NCBI GenBank assembly: GCA_001600635.1
Contig: BCKL01000003.1
Coordinates: 1,220,928-1,284,927 of the forward strand
Length of the DNA: 64,000 nt
Reading direction: 5' to 3'
DNA from: Leucosporidium creatinivorum
Lineage: Eukaryota > Basidiomycota > Microbotryomycetes > Leucosporidiales > Leucosporidiaceae
Shown here in pieces: positions 22,679-34,576 of the stretch. Below the pieces are notes generated by a model. It did not search any database and was not told the origin of the DNA. It saw nothing but the letters and a program-made list of their open reading frames with translations. How positions within the stretch are numbered: position 1 is the first letter of the stretch; each line of letters starts with the position of its first letter. The translations under genes and the position numbers were made by a program.

Positions 22679-25600
22679 TCAGATAGAGTCGAGCCATGTC
22701 CCAGGACTAGCGCTCAGGAGCTCGAGTGGGTCAAAGCCTGCGATTAAGCAGCGGGACGTCAGCGCCGAATCTACCTCTCGCCGACCCGAACCTTTCACCA
22801 CTCACCAGAGCCCAGGAAGACGCTCAAGAACTCCGGTGGGATGGACTCCTCTTGTAATCCGAATCCCTGGTCGAAGCGGTGAGCCCCGCGGTCTGAAGCC
22901 GTCGAGGTAGGCGAGTATTCGGCCGCCGAGTCGAAGGAGGGGAGCTGAAAGCTCAGCGGCGGGGAGAGGGTGAGCGGGTCGGCCATAGAGGTAGAGACGT
23001 CGTGTGTTGCTCCGTTGGTAATCTTCCTAGCGAAAGTAGTGAAGTCTCTCGATCCCTGATCGTGGTCCAGCGCCTCGCTCTTCCGCTTGCGCTTCGGCGG
23101 TGCAGGGGGGTCTTGCGAGTTGGAGCCGGGGGAAGACGAGTTGACGACTAGACGTGACTCTTCGGCGAGAAGGTTCTCGATCAGGGCGATACCTCGAGCG
23201 GCGATGGGGGAGCTGGACGCCATGTTTCGGAGCGAAACAAGCGCTGCCTGCACCTCCATCCGCTCGGCGTCGAGGGTGGACTGAGGTGAGCCTCGCTGGA
23301 AGAGATCGAGGCAGACGACGCTGGCTGCAGCGCTGACACTGCAGAGGGAAGGGATGAGCTAAGCTCTGACTCGTGGCCACCATTGCAAGCGTACTGATAC
23401 TGCGTCGAGGAAGGAAATCAGCTTCGAAGTCGAGCGGGAGGGCGAAGGGAGCGGCTCACTGGTACAGTCCACATACGCACGTCGCCAGCTTTGGCCCCCT
23501 CTCGGAGGATGGTACGAGAAGCATCGAGAGCACGCTTGCGAGACGTTTCGAAGTGAGGGTCGCGGAAAGCTCGATGAAGGAAGGGCCGGTGGAGTGTCTG
23601 TAGGCGCGTCTGTCAGTTTGGCTCGCAAGCGATGAGAGAGGCAAATAGTAAGGAGAGGCTCACCAACACCTTGTGAGCGCTGGAGATGGCGAAGGTCGTC
23701 CTCACCCACGCCGAGCATTGCGCCGGCGGCATTCCCTCGCTCGGTCCTCCTTCTCGCATCCACGCGGGGATCTCGTCGATTAGCTGGGAGGAGGACAGAC
23801 TTGTTAGCGAACTACTCTGTAGCTTAGCACGACACGTAAGGACTCACTGCCTGCATCTGAGCATCGAGTTTGAGAACGTAGGCGTGGGAGTGCAAAGTCG
23901 GGTGCTGGTCGACGTGCGAGTAGACGAGTTGGATGATTCTCGCGAAGCCGATCCATATGAGCGTGTTCGACGCCACCGTGTACTCCGAAGGCGGTCGATT
24001 GGTGTAGACGCCGGTGAGAAGGTCCTCGTCGCGAGCGTTGGCAGGCAGCGGCGAGGTGACTTGAGTTGGCTGGACGGCTGCACATGAAGAGTAGGATCAG
24101 CAACAAACACAGAAGAGTATCAATGCGGCTACTGACCCGTCGTGCGTCGATACGGAATGGAGAACCTGTTGCGACGGCGGTCAGCGAGCTTCCTCGTCTC
24201 GGCGCTGGCCAGCTCAGGCAGTCAAAGCTCACCAGTCTTGAGCTGCAAGTGCCCAGAAGACCCGCTTTTGCATCTCGTAGGTGACGAGGCTCTTGGCGCG
24301 ATCTTGAGGCGAAGCGCCGGCGACCGAGGCCTCCCATGCTTCCTCGTTGTCGAGTCGATGAAGCCCGAGATCTTGAGCGATGGAGATACCGCTGCGAGTG
24401 GAACGGAGGTCAGATCTGAGGTCGCTTGCTGGGGCAGCAGGGCCAAATGCAGCTCACACGGTGAGGAGGGTGGGGAAGAGGTTCGACAGGCCATCACCGC
24501 CGTCCTGGCCCGTGATGACGAGGATGGCAATCGTCTGCACCGAGAGTAATTGATGCGACTCGAGAAAGTTTGCGCGGTAGAGACAGGCGAGCGAGGCTTG
24601 CTGGTGGGTCTTGGAGAGCGTCTTGGCCTCGTCTGCGAACGCCGAGCAAGGTGAGCAGCACTCGGCGGAGCGAGAGGAAAAGGCCACTCACCTTCACTCA
24701 GCCCATACGTCCCCAGCGCACTCATTTGATCCCTCGTCATATGCTTGACTCCCGAGGAGAGCTGAGCGAAGAAGAGAGCGAGCCATGCCGGGTTGACGAG
24801 GTCGACCCTATTGTCGCCGAGGGACCAGAACTCGGCGAGTTCTGCCTCGAACGTAGGCGCATGACAGCAACCGTGGTACCAGCCTGTCCAGTCGAGAGCA
24901 TGGCGTAGGATGGCCTGAGTTTCGGCGTACGGGGGAATGACGCCCGCGAGGGAGGAGGTGGTCGGGAAGAGGGACGTAGGATTGGGCGGAAGGGAGGAAG
25001 AGTCGTAGAGGAGGGTTGATGGTTGAGTGGAAGGTGCGGAGAGACCAGCAAAGGAGGTCTACAGAGTGCAAGAGTGAGCTTTCTCCCATTGAGGCATCGC
25101 CGAGATCGACTTACCGAGCTCGACGTCTCGCTAAATTGGGGCACCGAAGCCGGTCCTGCCAGCGAGCGATTCCTCCCCAACGCCATGAACTCCAACGACA
25201 AGCTCGCCGCGACTTCCTCCTCCCTCAGAGCCTCCTGACCGACCGAATCGTCCCTCTGTCCTGCCTCGCTCGTCGCAGTGCTCGCAAGGAGAGGTTGCAA
25301 CGACGTCGGGAGATCGACCATGATATCGTGGCCTCGTTTGGACTCCAGCTTGAGCGAGTGGTTGCTGTAACCGGCGTGCAGAGGTGGGAGTGCGAAGCTC
25401 GGTGCAGCAGCGCCGGCTGGGGAGGAGGTCGACGAGCTTGAGGCGAAGAGCGATTGATGGTTCGGCGGAGAGTATTGAGCACTCGGCTGTAGATCCGCAC
25501 GGCTCTTGAGCTTGCTGAAGGCCTGTACGAGAAGCGCCTCGAGACCATTAATCTGCGCTCTCATCCCTTCGATGCTACCGCGCATGGTTTCCACCTCTTG

Positions 25601-26003
25601 CAGCGCAGTGTAGGCGAGTAGGTCGATATCGTCGCCAGCTGCTGCTGCTGGCTCGGTTCTGTAGGTGCAATAGCGAGCTCCAGCAGTTATCGGGCCCTCC
25701 TCCGCTCGCAAAGCCGACTCACTGAGCTTCAGCCTCGCCGTTCCTACGAATGTGAGGAGGGACACGACACAAATGACCCTTGCCTCTCCGTGTGCAATTC
25801 TGACATGGCACCTGCTTGTCGCTGAAAGATGCGTAATCAGCGAGCCGCTATCGCCAGCTCCTCACCTTCTTTCCCGCTAACCAGCGCGTTTTCTGTAGGC
25901 CGGAAAGCGTGAGCAAGGCTAGATGGATAGGTAGAGAGCTACTCACCCTACGACTGCACTCGCTGCAGGACATGCTCGGGCGCTGGGATTCCTTGGCCTG
26001 CAT
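22679..26003 (-). CDS. Zn2Cys6 fungal transcription factor
   Basis: A binuclear zinc cluster opens the protein: CSECSRRKTRCD, then VPCQNCTRRGKGHLC, the fungal six-cysteine DNA-binding motif. It is assembled from three exons: 26003-25947, an 11-base microexon 25892-25882, and 25821-25723. A helical segment (LLAYTALQEVETMRGSIEG) follows and may be a dimerisation coiled coil. A Ser/Pro-rich linker leads into the middle-homology region, with WYHGCCHAPTFEAEL near 24865 and helices up to about 23400. This is the usual layout of Gal4-class regulators. The last exon encodes the end GFDPLELLSASPGTWLDSI (stop at 22679). Start 26003 is the upstream in-frame ATG; 25973, ten codons in, is the alternative. 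Target genes are unknown. Confidence 0.88.
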
Positions 26004-26398
26004 CCGGAGTCGCGGTTCGTCGAGGACGATGGGAGGTGTTAAGGTGTATAGAATCGAAAGGGCGATTCGCTGTCGAGTATAACAGAAGCTGGCGATAGAA
26101 GGAGACGAGCGATCCGAGCAGAAGGAGCGAGAGATCAGGCCATTGGTTTCTCGCCGGCCGAGCGGAGGGCTTCCGCCAGCCGAATCTCGGAAGAGAGATG
26201 CTTTGTTGGTGAGACTGCGTTACAGGACCTCTTCTATCAAGGGGTGCCACGGGGGGGTATTGGGTGTGTGTGTGTGTGTGTGTGAGGGAGGAGGAAAAGA
26301 AGGCGAGAGCGTGCGTGCAATGGGAAAGCTCGGCGCCAAGGGAGGAAAGGGGAGGATAACGAAGGTAAGCAGACGACGGAGGGGGGGAGGCGAGACCA
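26004..26398. promoter_or_regulatory. Upstream region of the Zn2Cys6 gene and 3' flank of transportin
   Basis: The stretch separates two minus-strand genes, so it should contain the regulator's promoter and the transportin 3' untranslated region. It contains a (GT)n microsatellite and purine-rich runs. No gene recognised. Confidence 0.4.
26264..26284. repeat. (GT)n dinucleotide microsatellite
   Basis: An uninterrupted GT run of about 21 bases lies between the Zn2Cys6 gene and the 3' end of transportin. It can form Z-DNA and is likely to vary in length between strains. Confidence 0.95.
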
Positions 26399-29300
26399 CT
26401 AGATGGGGTATCGCTCCCGTAGACGAGCGACGATGGGGGGTGGCAGGTGCGAGAGCTGAGCTTCCCATGCTGGTCCCTCGGACATGTTCTTGAAGGCGAC
26501 GAGGATCTGCGAAAGCGCCGAAGGGTCAGCTGCGGTCAAGCGAGGGAATGAAACGAACAACGCACCGTCTTGAACATCTCGTTGAGTGTTTCTGAAGGCC
26601 GTTGCCAGCGAGCGATGGCGTTGAGGAAGTAGCCGAAGGACTGTCGACCAGAGCGAGGGGTCAGCACCGAGCCGGCGAGAGAAAGCAAAGGAGCATCAAC
26701 GTACAGCCGAGATACCATTAGGGTTGATTTGGATCGCCGAGCAGATACCGCGGAAGGCCGAGTCCTTCTCCTCGTTGTCCTTGATGTCTGCGAGGGCTTG
26801 GCACCTGCGAAGGAGAGAAAGAAGGTCGTCAGCGCTCGCTCCTCCACGACATCAGCTCAGCAGAGAGCACGACTCACCAAGCGCTGACAAACACCTGAAG
26901 ATGAGGCGCGACAACCGCCGGGCAGACGATAGCTAACCGCCCAATCGTGACCGCCGAGTTCTCCGTCAAGCTCCTCGCGGCCTTGGTACTCAACAGCACG
27001 GGCACGATCCTCTCCATCAGCGGCTGCACCCACTGCTCCATCTCGGCCCCCGCCTGCAGGGCAATCTCTCCAGCCGCCCACGCCGCATTGTTGCAGACGC
27101 TGACCTCGGCCGGTCGGGGCTCGACTTCAATGTGCGAGATGAGCCCCGGCATGAATTGAGGGAGGACGGGCTTGAGGATCGGGAAGCACGAGATGGCCGT
27201 GTCGCCGAGGAGGGCGTAGGAGGATTGCCGGACGGGAGCGTCGGGGTGCTGTTTGAGCGAGCAGGAGAGGTCAGCGAGCGCCGAGCGGCAGTTGGAGAGC
27301 GTCAGGACACACCTGAAGGCAGAGGGCGAGGAGGGTAAGGACTGGAGGATCGCTCGACTGATACAGCTGGGTGATGGTAGTGTTGAGTCCCTGGGTCAAG
27401 CCCGAGAGCAAGTCCAGCGAGACGATGAGGAACGTCTTGTCGGGCTCCTCGACCTGGGCGGGGTTGGCGCGGTAGTTCTGGAAGTCGATGAGCGACTGCT
27501 TGACAATCGAGATGCAGCGCTCAAAGACCGGCTGAGCGTAGTTGACAAAGCCTTGGCCGATGGCGATGACGACCGAGGAGAGACACTGCGAGGTAGGGAG
27601 GGTCAGCTGGACCGATTCGGCGAGCGCCAGAGCCGACTCACCTCGAGAAGGGGGATCAAATCCGGGTCCTGATCGCTCAACGATCCCCACCTCGCAATCA
27701 ATGGCGGCATGAGCACATCAATGAGAGGAGGGTTGTTGAGTGCCGGTCCGACCGCATCGGCGAGGGTCCCAATCGCGTCGTAGAGGATGAGCAGGTTCTT
27801 CTGCTGGTACTTGTTGAACGCAAAGACGAGGTTGCCGAGGATCGAGCCGAGGAAGGGCTCCAACTCGCTGCCGGCTTCCTCCTCGAGCGTGGCGAAGGCC
27901 GAGCAGCCGGCCTCTTGCACGCGCTTGTTGTTGTCGAGGCACATCTTGAGGAGCTGTGGAGATGAAGAGAAGCGTGAGCTTTTGTTCCGTCGGAAGAAGT
28001 GAAGAGCGAGAGCCACGTACGCCCTCCATGGCGGGAACGAAGAACTGCTGCTTGTGCTCGGGCGTCGCGTCCTCCTTAATGGTCCAGCTCGAGTAACGGC
28101 CTATTGTCCAGCAGGTAATGGAGCGGACGAGAGGCTGTAGGTGTCGACTGGGAGGTCAGCGAGAGCTCCGACGCGAGGAGAAGAGCGCAAGAGACTCGCC
28201 TTGGGGTCGTTGAGCGAGTTGATGAGGAAGCCCATGAGGACGGGGAGGTGAGGCTCGATGCCGGTGATGCACCCTGTTCAACATAAATAAATCAGCTCCC
28301 TATATCTCATCTCTGCAGCTCTGAAACAACTCACCCTCGGCGATAGCACCCAGCGCGAGAATTCCGCTCTCGCGATCGAGCCAGTCGGCCGAGAAGAGCT
28401 TCTCCTTGAGATACGGCAGCAGGACCTCCATCATCTCCGTCTCGAACGCCACGGCCATGACGTCCAACGCGGCGGCACTGCACTTGCGCAGGTTCCACTC
28501 GGTGTAGGCCTCGTCGTCGTCGTCCTCGTCGTCGTATTCCTCCTCATCGCTCTCCTCGCCATCTTCTCCATCCGCACGCGATTTGCCTCCTGCGCCGGCG
28601 GCGCCAGCGGCGCCGGTGGCGTCTGCATCCTCGGCGCGCTCGTTGGTGTGGGTCTTGGACGAGAGGAGATGGGGCTTAATATCCTCTGCTCGGTCGGGCA
28701 CGGCGGCGTCATCGACGTCGGTATCGAGGATGATGATGTCGTCCTCCGAGTAGATCATACTCTGCAGCAGCACGGGGATGACCTTGGGCAAGAAGGGCCG
28801 CAGCTGGTCCACCAACTCTGGGTCCTCGGCGAAGGTGAGCCAGAACTCGCAGGCCTCGAGGGCGACCTCCTCGTCGTCCTCCGAGGCTTGGGTGGAGAAG
28901 AGCATAAAGTCGACGACGGAGGGGAGGTGCGGGATGAGCACGTCCGGCCGGGTCGCCAGGAGTTGGACCAACGCCTGGCAGACGATCTTGCGCACGTCGC
29001 TCGAGTCGTCGGAAGCGTGCTTGAAGAGGGCGACCATGAAGGGCTCGAGGTGGAGGGTGAGGGCGTTGTTGTCGGAAGAGATGAACTGGATCGTGCACGA
29101 GAGGGCGTGCGCGCGGATCTTGGGGAAGGGCGAGTCGATATGGGCGAGAAACTTGGGAATCATAAAGTCGAGGGGACGGGTGCCGCCGACTTCCATGAGC
29201 TCGAGCTTCTTGGGGATGTCTTGACAGAGCTTGTCGAGCGCGCTGAAGGCTCCCTGTTGTAGTAGTGTAACAGCGAGTTGTCAGCTTTCTTTCCCCTTTC

Positions 29301-29913
29301 CGCTGCCCGCACTAAAGCGTCTTGAGCCGTGCTCCGGCGGGAGAGCTCGTTTCCGCCTCTGTAGCTCGTTCTACTCACCTCCTGGGCATGCTGATCCTGA
29401 CTATCGACCAACTCGATCAACTGGCTCAAGGCCTCTGGCCAAGTCGCGGGTCCCAACTCGACGAGCAAGGTATCAATGACGGTCGAGACGGTGTTGCGAA
29501 TCATGGCGATGGAATCTCCAATGGCGAGGAAGATGTTTTGCTTGACGTAGTCGATGACCTCGGAGGGGAAGGCGTCCAAGCGGAGTCGAATGTTGTTCTT
29601 GAGTAGTAGCCCGGCCATGGAGCGGACGGTGGCATCCTCCCCGGGCAGTTGAGTGAGAATGTAGGTGAGGTACGAGTTGTAGTCGGGGATCTTGTTGAAC
29701 GATTCTAGGCGCTGTAAGTAGGTGCAGCAGAGTCAGCTTGAAGCCGAGCTGAGAGGAGGAGAGGACGAGCTGAGAGTGCGTGTAGCTCTCTCTGAGCTGC
29801 TCTCGACTAACCTCGTTGATAGACTCTTGGATCTTGGTGTCGGGTGAGCCCGAGTTACGGAGGCATTGGAGCAACTCTTCAAGCCCTTGCGGCTGAGGCT
29901 GCCATCCTGACAT
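26399..29913 (-). CDS. KAP104: Transportin / karyopherin beta-2 (Kap104-like)
   Basis: This importin-beta-type receptor carries PY-NLS cargoes such as hnRNP-like proteins into the nucleus and releases them on Ran-GTP binding. A series of exons encodes HEAT repeats from the start ([17 protein letters not shown]) to the end ([14 protein letters not shown]). Recognisable blocks are [65 protein letters not shown] and [15 protein letters not shown], in the order found in transportin-1. A very acidic insert (28500-28570, Glu/Asp-rich) sits just before EWNLRKCS, where the family has the H8 loop that Ran-GTP uses to eject cargo. Length, roughly 900 residues, is normal. Start at 29913 is the ATG before the conserved QPQ-GLEELL opening. 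Confidence 0.95.
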
Positions 29914-30262
29914 GGCGCAGAGGACGAGCTGGGCTGGGAGAGCTGAGTCGCTCGAAAGGGAGACGTTCGAGGTAGAGGCGCAGGAGCTAGCTGGGAGAGG
30001 GAGAGATGTAGTGCTGTAGCTGAGGGAGTGGTGCTCGAGCTGCTGTAGCCTGTCCAGTCGAGTCGGTCGAGAAGGAGGTCGAGAGGAGAGCAGCAGGGAG
30101 AGGGAGCGAGCACTACTCGGGCGGGAGGCAGAAAAACTACGCGGGGTAAGGACAGAGCTGCCTTCTTTGTCCCAGCGCTCTCATACAGCTCTACAGAGAC
30201 AGGATCTAGTCCTCATTACACCGAATTGTATCTCGATACACCTCTCCCCGCGAGCTGCACCA
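29914..30262. promoter_or_regulatory. Transportin upstream region / Pelota 3' flank
   Basis: About 350 bases between two minus-strand genes. It must contain the transportin promoter and the Pelota 3' untranslated region. No separate gene seen. Confidence 0.4.
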
Positions 30263-32400
30263 TCACGCCAACTCTTGAGGCTCCACACCCTTCTCCTCCG
30301 CTTCCTGTCGCTCCTCCTCCAAGACATCCTCAATGTCCAGTGGGAAGGTCAGCAGAGCGGCGATTCCCGTCAGTTGATTCAGCTCTGCGGTGCCGGTGAG
30401 CGAGCGAGGTGAGTGGAGGTGGGTTTGAAGAGGGAAAGGAGATGGGTCAGCTCGGCGCCGAGCGAAAGGGAGTGGAGAAGACGAGGAGAGAGGGAAGCAA
30501 AGGAATTCACGCTGTCCCGACTCGTGCATACTAGAGAAGATGAGCACCTCCCCACCATACGCCTTGACGTCCTCCACCAACTTGACGAACTGTTTCCTTC
30601 GTTGGACGCTCGGCGATCTGTTTTCGAGCTCAGCTCGGCCTAGAGAGAGAGAGAGAGAGGAGGGAGAAAGAAAAACAAGGACGCACCGGAAGATCTCATC
30701 CGAAATCAACAGCTTGCCGATAGCGCCCCGCTCGGCCGCTTTCAGGACGTGCGATTCGCCGTACCAGGCTCGGAGCGGGTTCTCTTCGAGCATTTTGAAG
30801 AATCTGTGGGAGCGAGGTGCGAGTTCGGGCGAAGGGTGAGCAGGGAGTACGAAGAAGGAGAGAGAGGAGGAGAGGAATAACGACCCACTTGTCCAACATG
30901 ATGCCCTCTTGAGCGAACTTGGTGTCCTTGAGTTGTGAGGAGATCTGCTCGGCGGAGAAAGGAGTGGAAGTGGGGAGGGGAGGAGAAGGCGTGAAGGTCA
31001 GCTCGAGTTCGCTCGTCTGGGCTCCACTCAATCGCGCTCGTTGAGAACAAAGCGACGCCCCTCCTGGAAACTCACCTCGGGGCTCGACAAGATCTGCGCG
31101 AGGGAATGCACATGATGACTCGGCGAGTGCAGCAACAGGAACTTGCTCTTGGCCTGTAGGATCGTTTTGTTTCCCGTGCGCTGTGCGTCGCATCACGTCA
31201 CGGCCGGAGGTCAGTTCAAGAGCTCAGATATATCAATCCAGCGCCGAGCCGAGCGCCCAAAAACTCACCACCGCCTCGTCCATGATGAACTGATACACGG
31301 CATCCTTGGTGAAGCCCGGACTGGCGATGATGAGGACTTTGAGCTGCTCAAAGTCAAAGTGCCGCAGCACGGCCGCGTAGACTTGTTGGTTGAAGCGCGA
31401 GTGGGCCTGTTCGAGCGAAGAGCGAAAGGAGCCGAGTCAGCAGAGCGCGAGGGGGAGGGGGAGGAGGGAGAGGGGTGAGCGAGGAAAAAGAGAAGGGAGG
31501 ATGGGGCAAACGGCAGCAGAACACACCTTGTCTGCACCCAAAGCCGTGGTCCCGCCTTTCCGTTTCCTCGGCGTCGGCACGTCGATCCGCTGGCGAATGA
31601 TGGTCGTGTGATTCGTGATGACACAGATGTTGGCGAGCCCTGTCGAGAGTTAATTGGGTTAGCTTTTTCTCTTCATCAGCCCAGGGAAGAGCTACATCGC
31701 TCACCCTCCCCACACACGATAGCTCCCACTTCAGCGCCCCTCCCCGGTTCGGTGACCTCCCTGATCCTCTCTCGGGCAATACTATCCCACTCGCCCTCCT
31801 GCTTGATGATGGTGAAGTCCCTGCCCACCTCCAGATCGAGGGTATGAAAAGCACCCTTCTTGACGTGCAGGTTCTCGGACGAGACTTTGCCCGAGACGTG
31901 TAACGTGGCTGTCCCCGCTGTGGAGGAGGCGGCGCCGGTCGTGGGAGCTGTAGTGAGGGTTTCGGTGGGGGTGGTAGAGCCTGAGGGATTAGTGGTGGTG
32001 GTGGAAGCGGAGGAGGAGGGCAGCTCGGATTGAGCGAGCGCCGAGTAGAGCACTTTGGAGACGATGATGGTGAGTTTGAGGTGGACGCGGTGGGAGGAGG
32101 TTGAGCCAGTGGAAGATTCGGTGGTTACTCGGCTGTTGTTAGTGTCGTAGGAGATGAGCGAGGAGAGCGGAGAGAGAGCAAGGAGGAGATGGCTAAACGC
32201 ACCGGACTGCTGAGCCTCGTAGTTCGTCGCCCTGTGGTTGGAGAGTAGTGTCAGATACAGAAGAGGAAGATGAGCTGTACCCTGCTGTAACATACCTCCT
32301 GGATCAAGTTGTAAGCGTGCCACATGTCTTCATCCTCTTGAGGGCGCAAGGTGACGTATCCGCTGCCATCCCGTTCAATGTGTTGCTTCACTAGTAGCAT
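30263..32400 (-). CDS. DOM34: Pelota/Dom34, ribosome-rescue factor
   Basis: Dom34/Pelota binds the empty A site of stalled ribosomes with the GTPase Hbs1 and promotes subunit splitting in no-go and non-stop mRNA decay. The first exon encodes [20 protein letters not shown], the diagnostic Pelota opening with the Sm-like domain. The central domain shows [13 protein letters not shown] and later [20 protein letters not shown]. The C-terminal domain shows [19 protein letters not shown], then [18 protein letters not shown], then [19 protein letters not shown] and [11 protein letters not shown]. As in the family there is no GGQ motif, which separates it from release factor eRF1. A Ser/Thr/Gly-rich insert, near 31910-32030, interrupts the first domain and is longer than I would expect. 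Multiple introns; stop at 30263. Confidence 0.95.
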
Positions 32401-32542
32401 GTCTAGTAGTAAGCTATGAGTAGTGTTGTACTAGAGTCGAGTTGAGAAGAGTAGCGAGCGAGCGGTCAAAGGGAGAGGTCGACGCGGTCGCCATTTCTTA
32501 CTCCGCTCCTTACCTTTGGCAATTCTCACTCTACTACTAGAA
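32401..32542. promoter_or_regulatory. Divergent promoter region, Pelota and ORC2
   Basis: The start codons of the minus-strand Pelota gene (32400) and the plus-strand ORC2 gene (32543) are only 142 bases apart, so both must share this segment for initiation. No TATA box is obvious. Confidence 0.6.
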
Positions 32543-34576
32543 ATGGCGCCTGCAGCTAAACGAGCTCGACTACACACTGGATCCTCTTCTCCTACTAAAG
32601 GATCCTCCTCTTCACCAATCAAAGGAGCAGCTCGTCGCCCTCTAGGATCCAAACTACCCCCTTCCCCTCTCAAACGCGCTTCCCTCCCTTCTTCTTCTTC
32701 TGCTACGGCTGGTCAACCAGCAGATGTATCAGACGACGAAGAAGAGGACCCTTTAGCTCATCCTGTACCTCGTCAACGCCCAACTCGACCAGCTCAGCAA
32801 CAGCAACCCGACGCGTCCACCTCCACCTCCAACTCGTTCATCACCTCCTCAACAGGAGACGCCTACCTCTTGGCCTCGGCCTCCCCTTGCAAATCTTCCG
32901 ACCACTTGTTCTCCTCCCTCCTCCCCCAAGGTCCCTTCACCCTCGATTCCTACGACTCCGCTCTCGCCCAGCACGACTCTCTCCCCTCCCTCGACTCTCA
33001 ACGCGCAGCTCTACACCTCAATAGTACCACCTACCACTCGAAATACTTTGATAAATGGTGTTGGGAACTAGACCACGGGTTCAACCTGCTCTTGCATGGC
33101 TTTGGGAGTAAGAAGGAGCTGCTCGATCGCTTCGCCGACAAGGCTAGGACAAAGGGTGAGGTGGTGGTGGTCAATGGGTTTGATATGCAGTGTGGCTTGG
33201 GAGATGTCGTCGCTGTGATGGAGGAGATTGTTAAAGGGTGGGAGAGGCAAGATGAGAGGAGCAAGGGTGGTTCGGCTTCGGGTTCGGCTTCGGCGAGGGC
33301 TAGTCCGAGGAAGGGAGGGGCGAGTCCGAAGAAGGGTGGAGCAAGTCCGACGAAGAAAGGGAAGGGCAAAGGGAAAGCTCCCACCGCCGCCGCCGCCGCC
33401 GACGACGACGACGAGGGAGACGACGACCTCCCCACCAGCACCACAGCCTCTCGCTCCCTCCCCGTCCTCCCGCCCTCCCTCTCCGCCCTTGAATCCCGCA
33501 TCCGCCGACTCCTCCACTCTCTCACTCAGCACCAATCCGGCCCCTCCCCACGACCACCCATCTACCTCCTCCTCCACTCGCTCGACGGGCCCACCCTCCG
33601 CCTCCCCAAGACGCTCTCCCTCCTCGCCCTCCTCGCCGCTCAACCGGGGATCCACCTCGTCGCAAGTGTGGATCATCTCCGCGCGGCGATGCTCTTCCCC
33701 AGTAGTTTGGTCACGACGAGGCCCGAGGCGGGGATGCGGCCTTATGTACCTCGTACCAAGCTCGGAGGAGCAGCAGGGGCAGGAGGGGGGAGCAGCGCCG
33801 AGTCGACCCCCCCCGCAGCGACTCCCGCCCCTCAGGAGGAGGAGGAGCCAGAACAGCCAACGACCAACTACCACCTCCGGACCTTCACCTTCCTTCCTTA
33901 CCACGTGCCCACTCTGCAACCCTACAGCCTCGAAACCTCGCACGCCTCGACCCTCTCGCATCTCCTCCCCTCGTCAATCTTCCCCTCCCTCACCTCGTCC
34001 ACCGATCGCTCCTCGGAATCCCTCAAGCAGAGCGTGGGACACGTGTTGGATAGTGTGACGGAGCGGGCCAAGAGAGTGTTTGAGGCGCTGGGGAGGTTGA
34101 TGGTCGAGGAGAGTGGCGAGGATGCGAGTGCGTGGATCGGACTCAAGGGAGCAGGGGGCCAGCCGGCGCCCGGGTGTGCCGTTAGTTTGGAGGTGTGAGT
34201 TGGTCGGGTCTTCCTCTCGCTCTCCCTCTCCTCGCCTTTCCAACGCAACGCCGAGCTCTCGCTGACCCTGGCCTCCCCTCTTCCTCCCCCTCTCTCCCTC
34301 TCCCTCCTCCCCCTCCCTCCTCCCTCTCCCCAAACAACACACAGCTTCAAAAACCACTGCACGGACCGCCTCCTCGCAGCACACAACGACCAAGTGGACG
34401 CCCTCCTCTCCGAGTTCCGAGATCATGGCGTCGTGAGGGGGTCGTTGGTTGCGCCTGTTCGGCATGCGGAGGATGGGGAGGAGGAGGAGGGAGATGGAGG
34501 GGGTGGGGAGGAGTGGGTGTGGATCCCGCTCGAGAAGGGAGGGTTGGAGGAGGTGTTGGAGGGGATGGTGGAGTAG
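32543..34576 (+). CDS. ORC2: Origin recognition complex subunit 2
   Basis: ORC2 is part of the six-subunit complex that marks replication origins and loads MCM helicase. Two exons (32543-34194 and 34345-34576) give 627 residues. The N-terminal 120 residues are disordered and basic/acidic. The ORC2 core begins with TYHSKYFDKWCWELDHGFNL, followed by the family-typical LLLHGFGSKKELLDRFA, then GEVVVVNGFDMQCGLGDVV, and PPIYLLLHSLDGPTLR with a later IHLVASVDHLRA. A C-terminal winged-helix segment includes HNDQVDALLSEFRDHGVV. An Ala/Gly/Lys-rich insert (about 33255-33440) interrupts the AAA-like core. As usual for ORC2, the canonical Walker A lysine motif is absent. The start is the first ATG of the frame. 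Confidence 0.93.
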
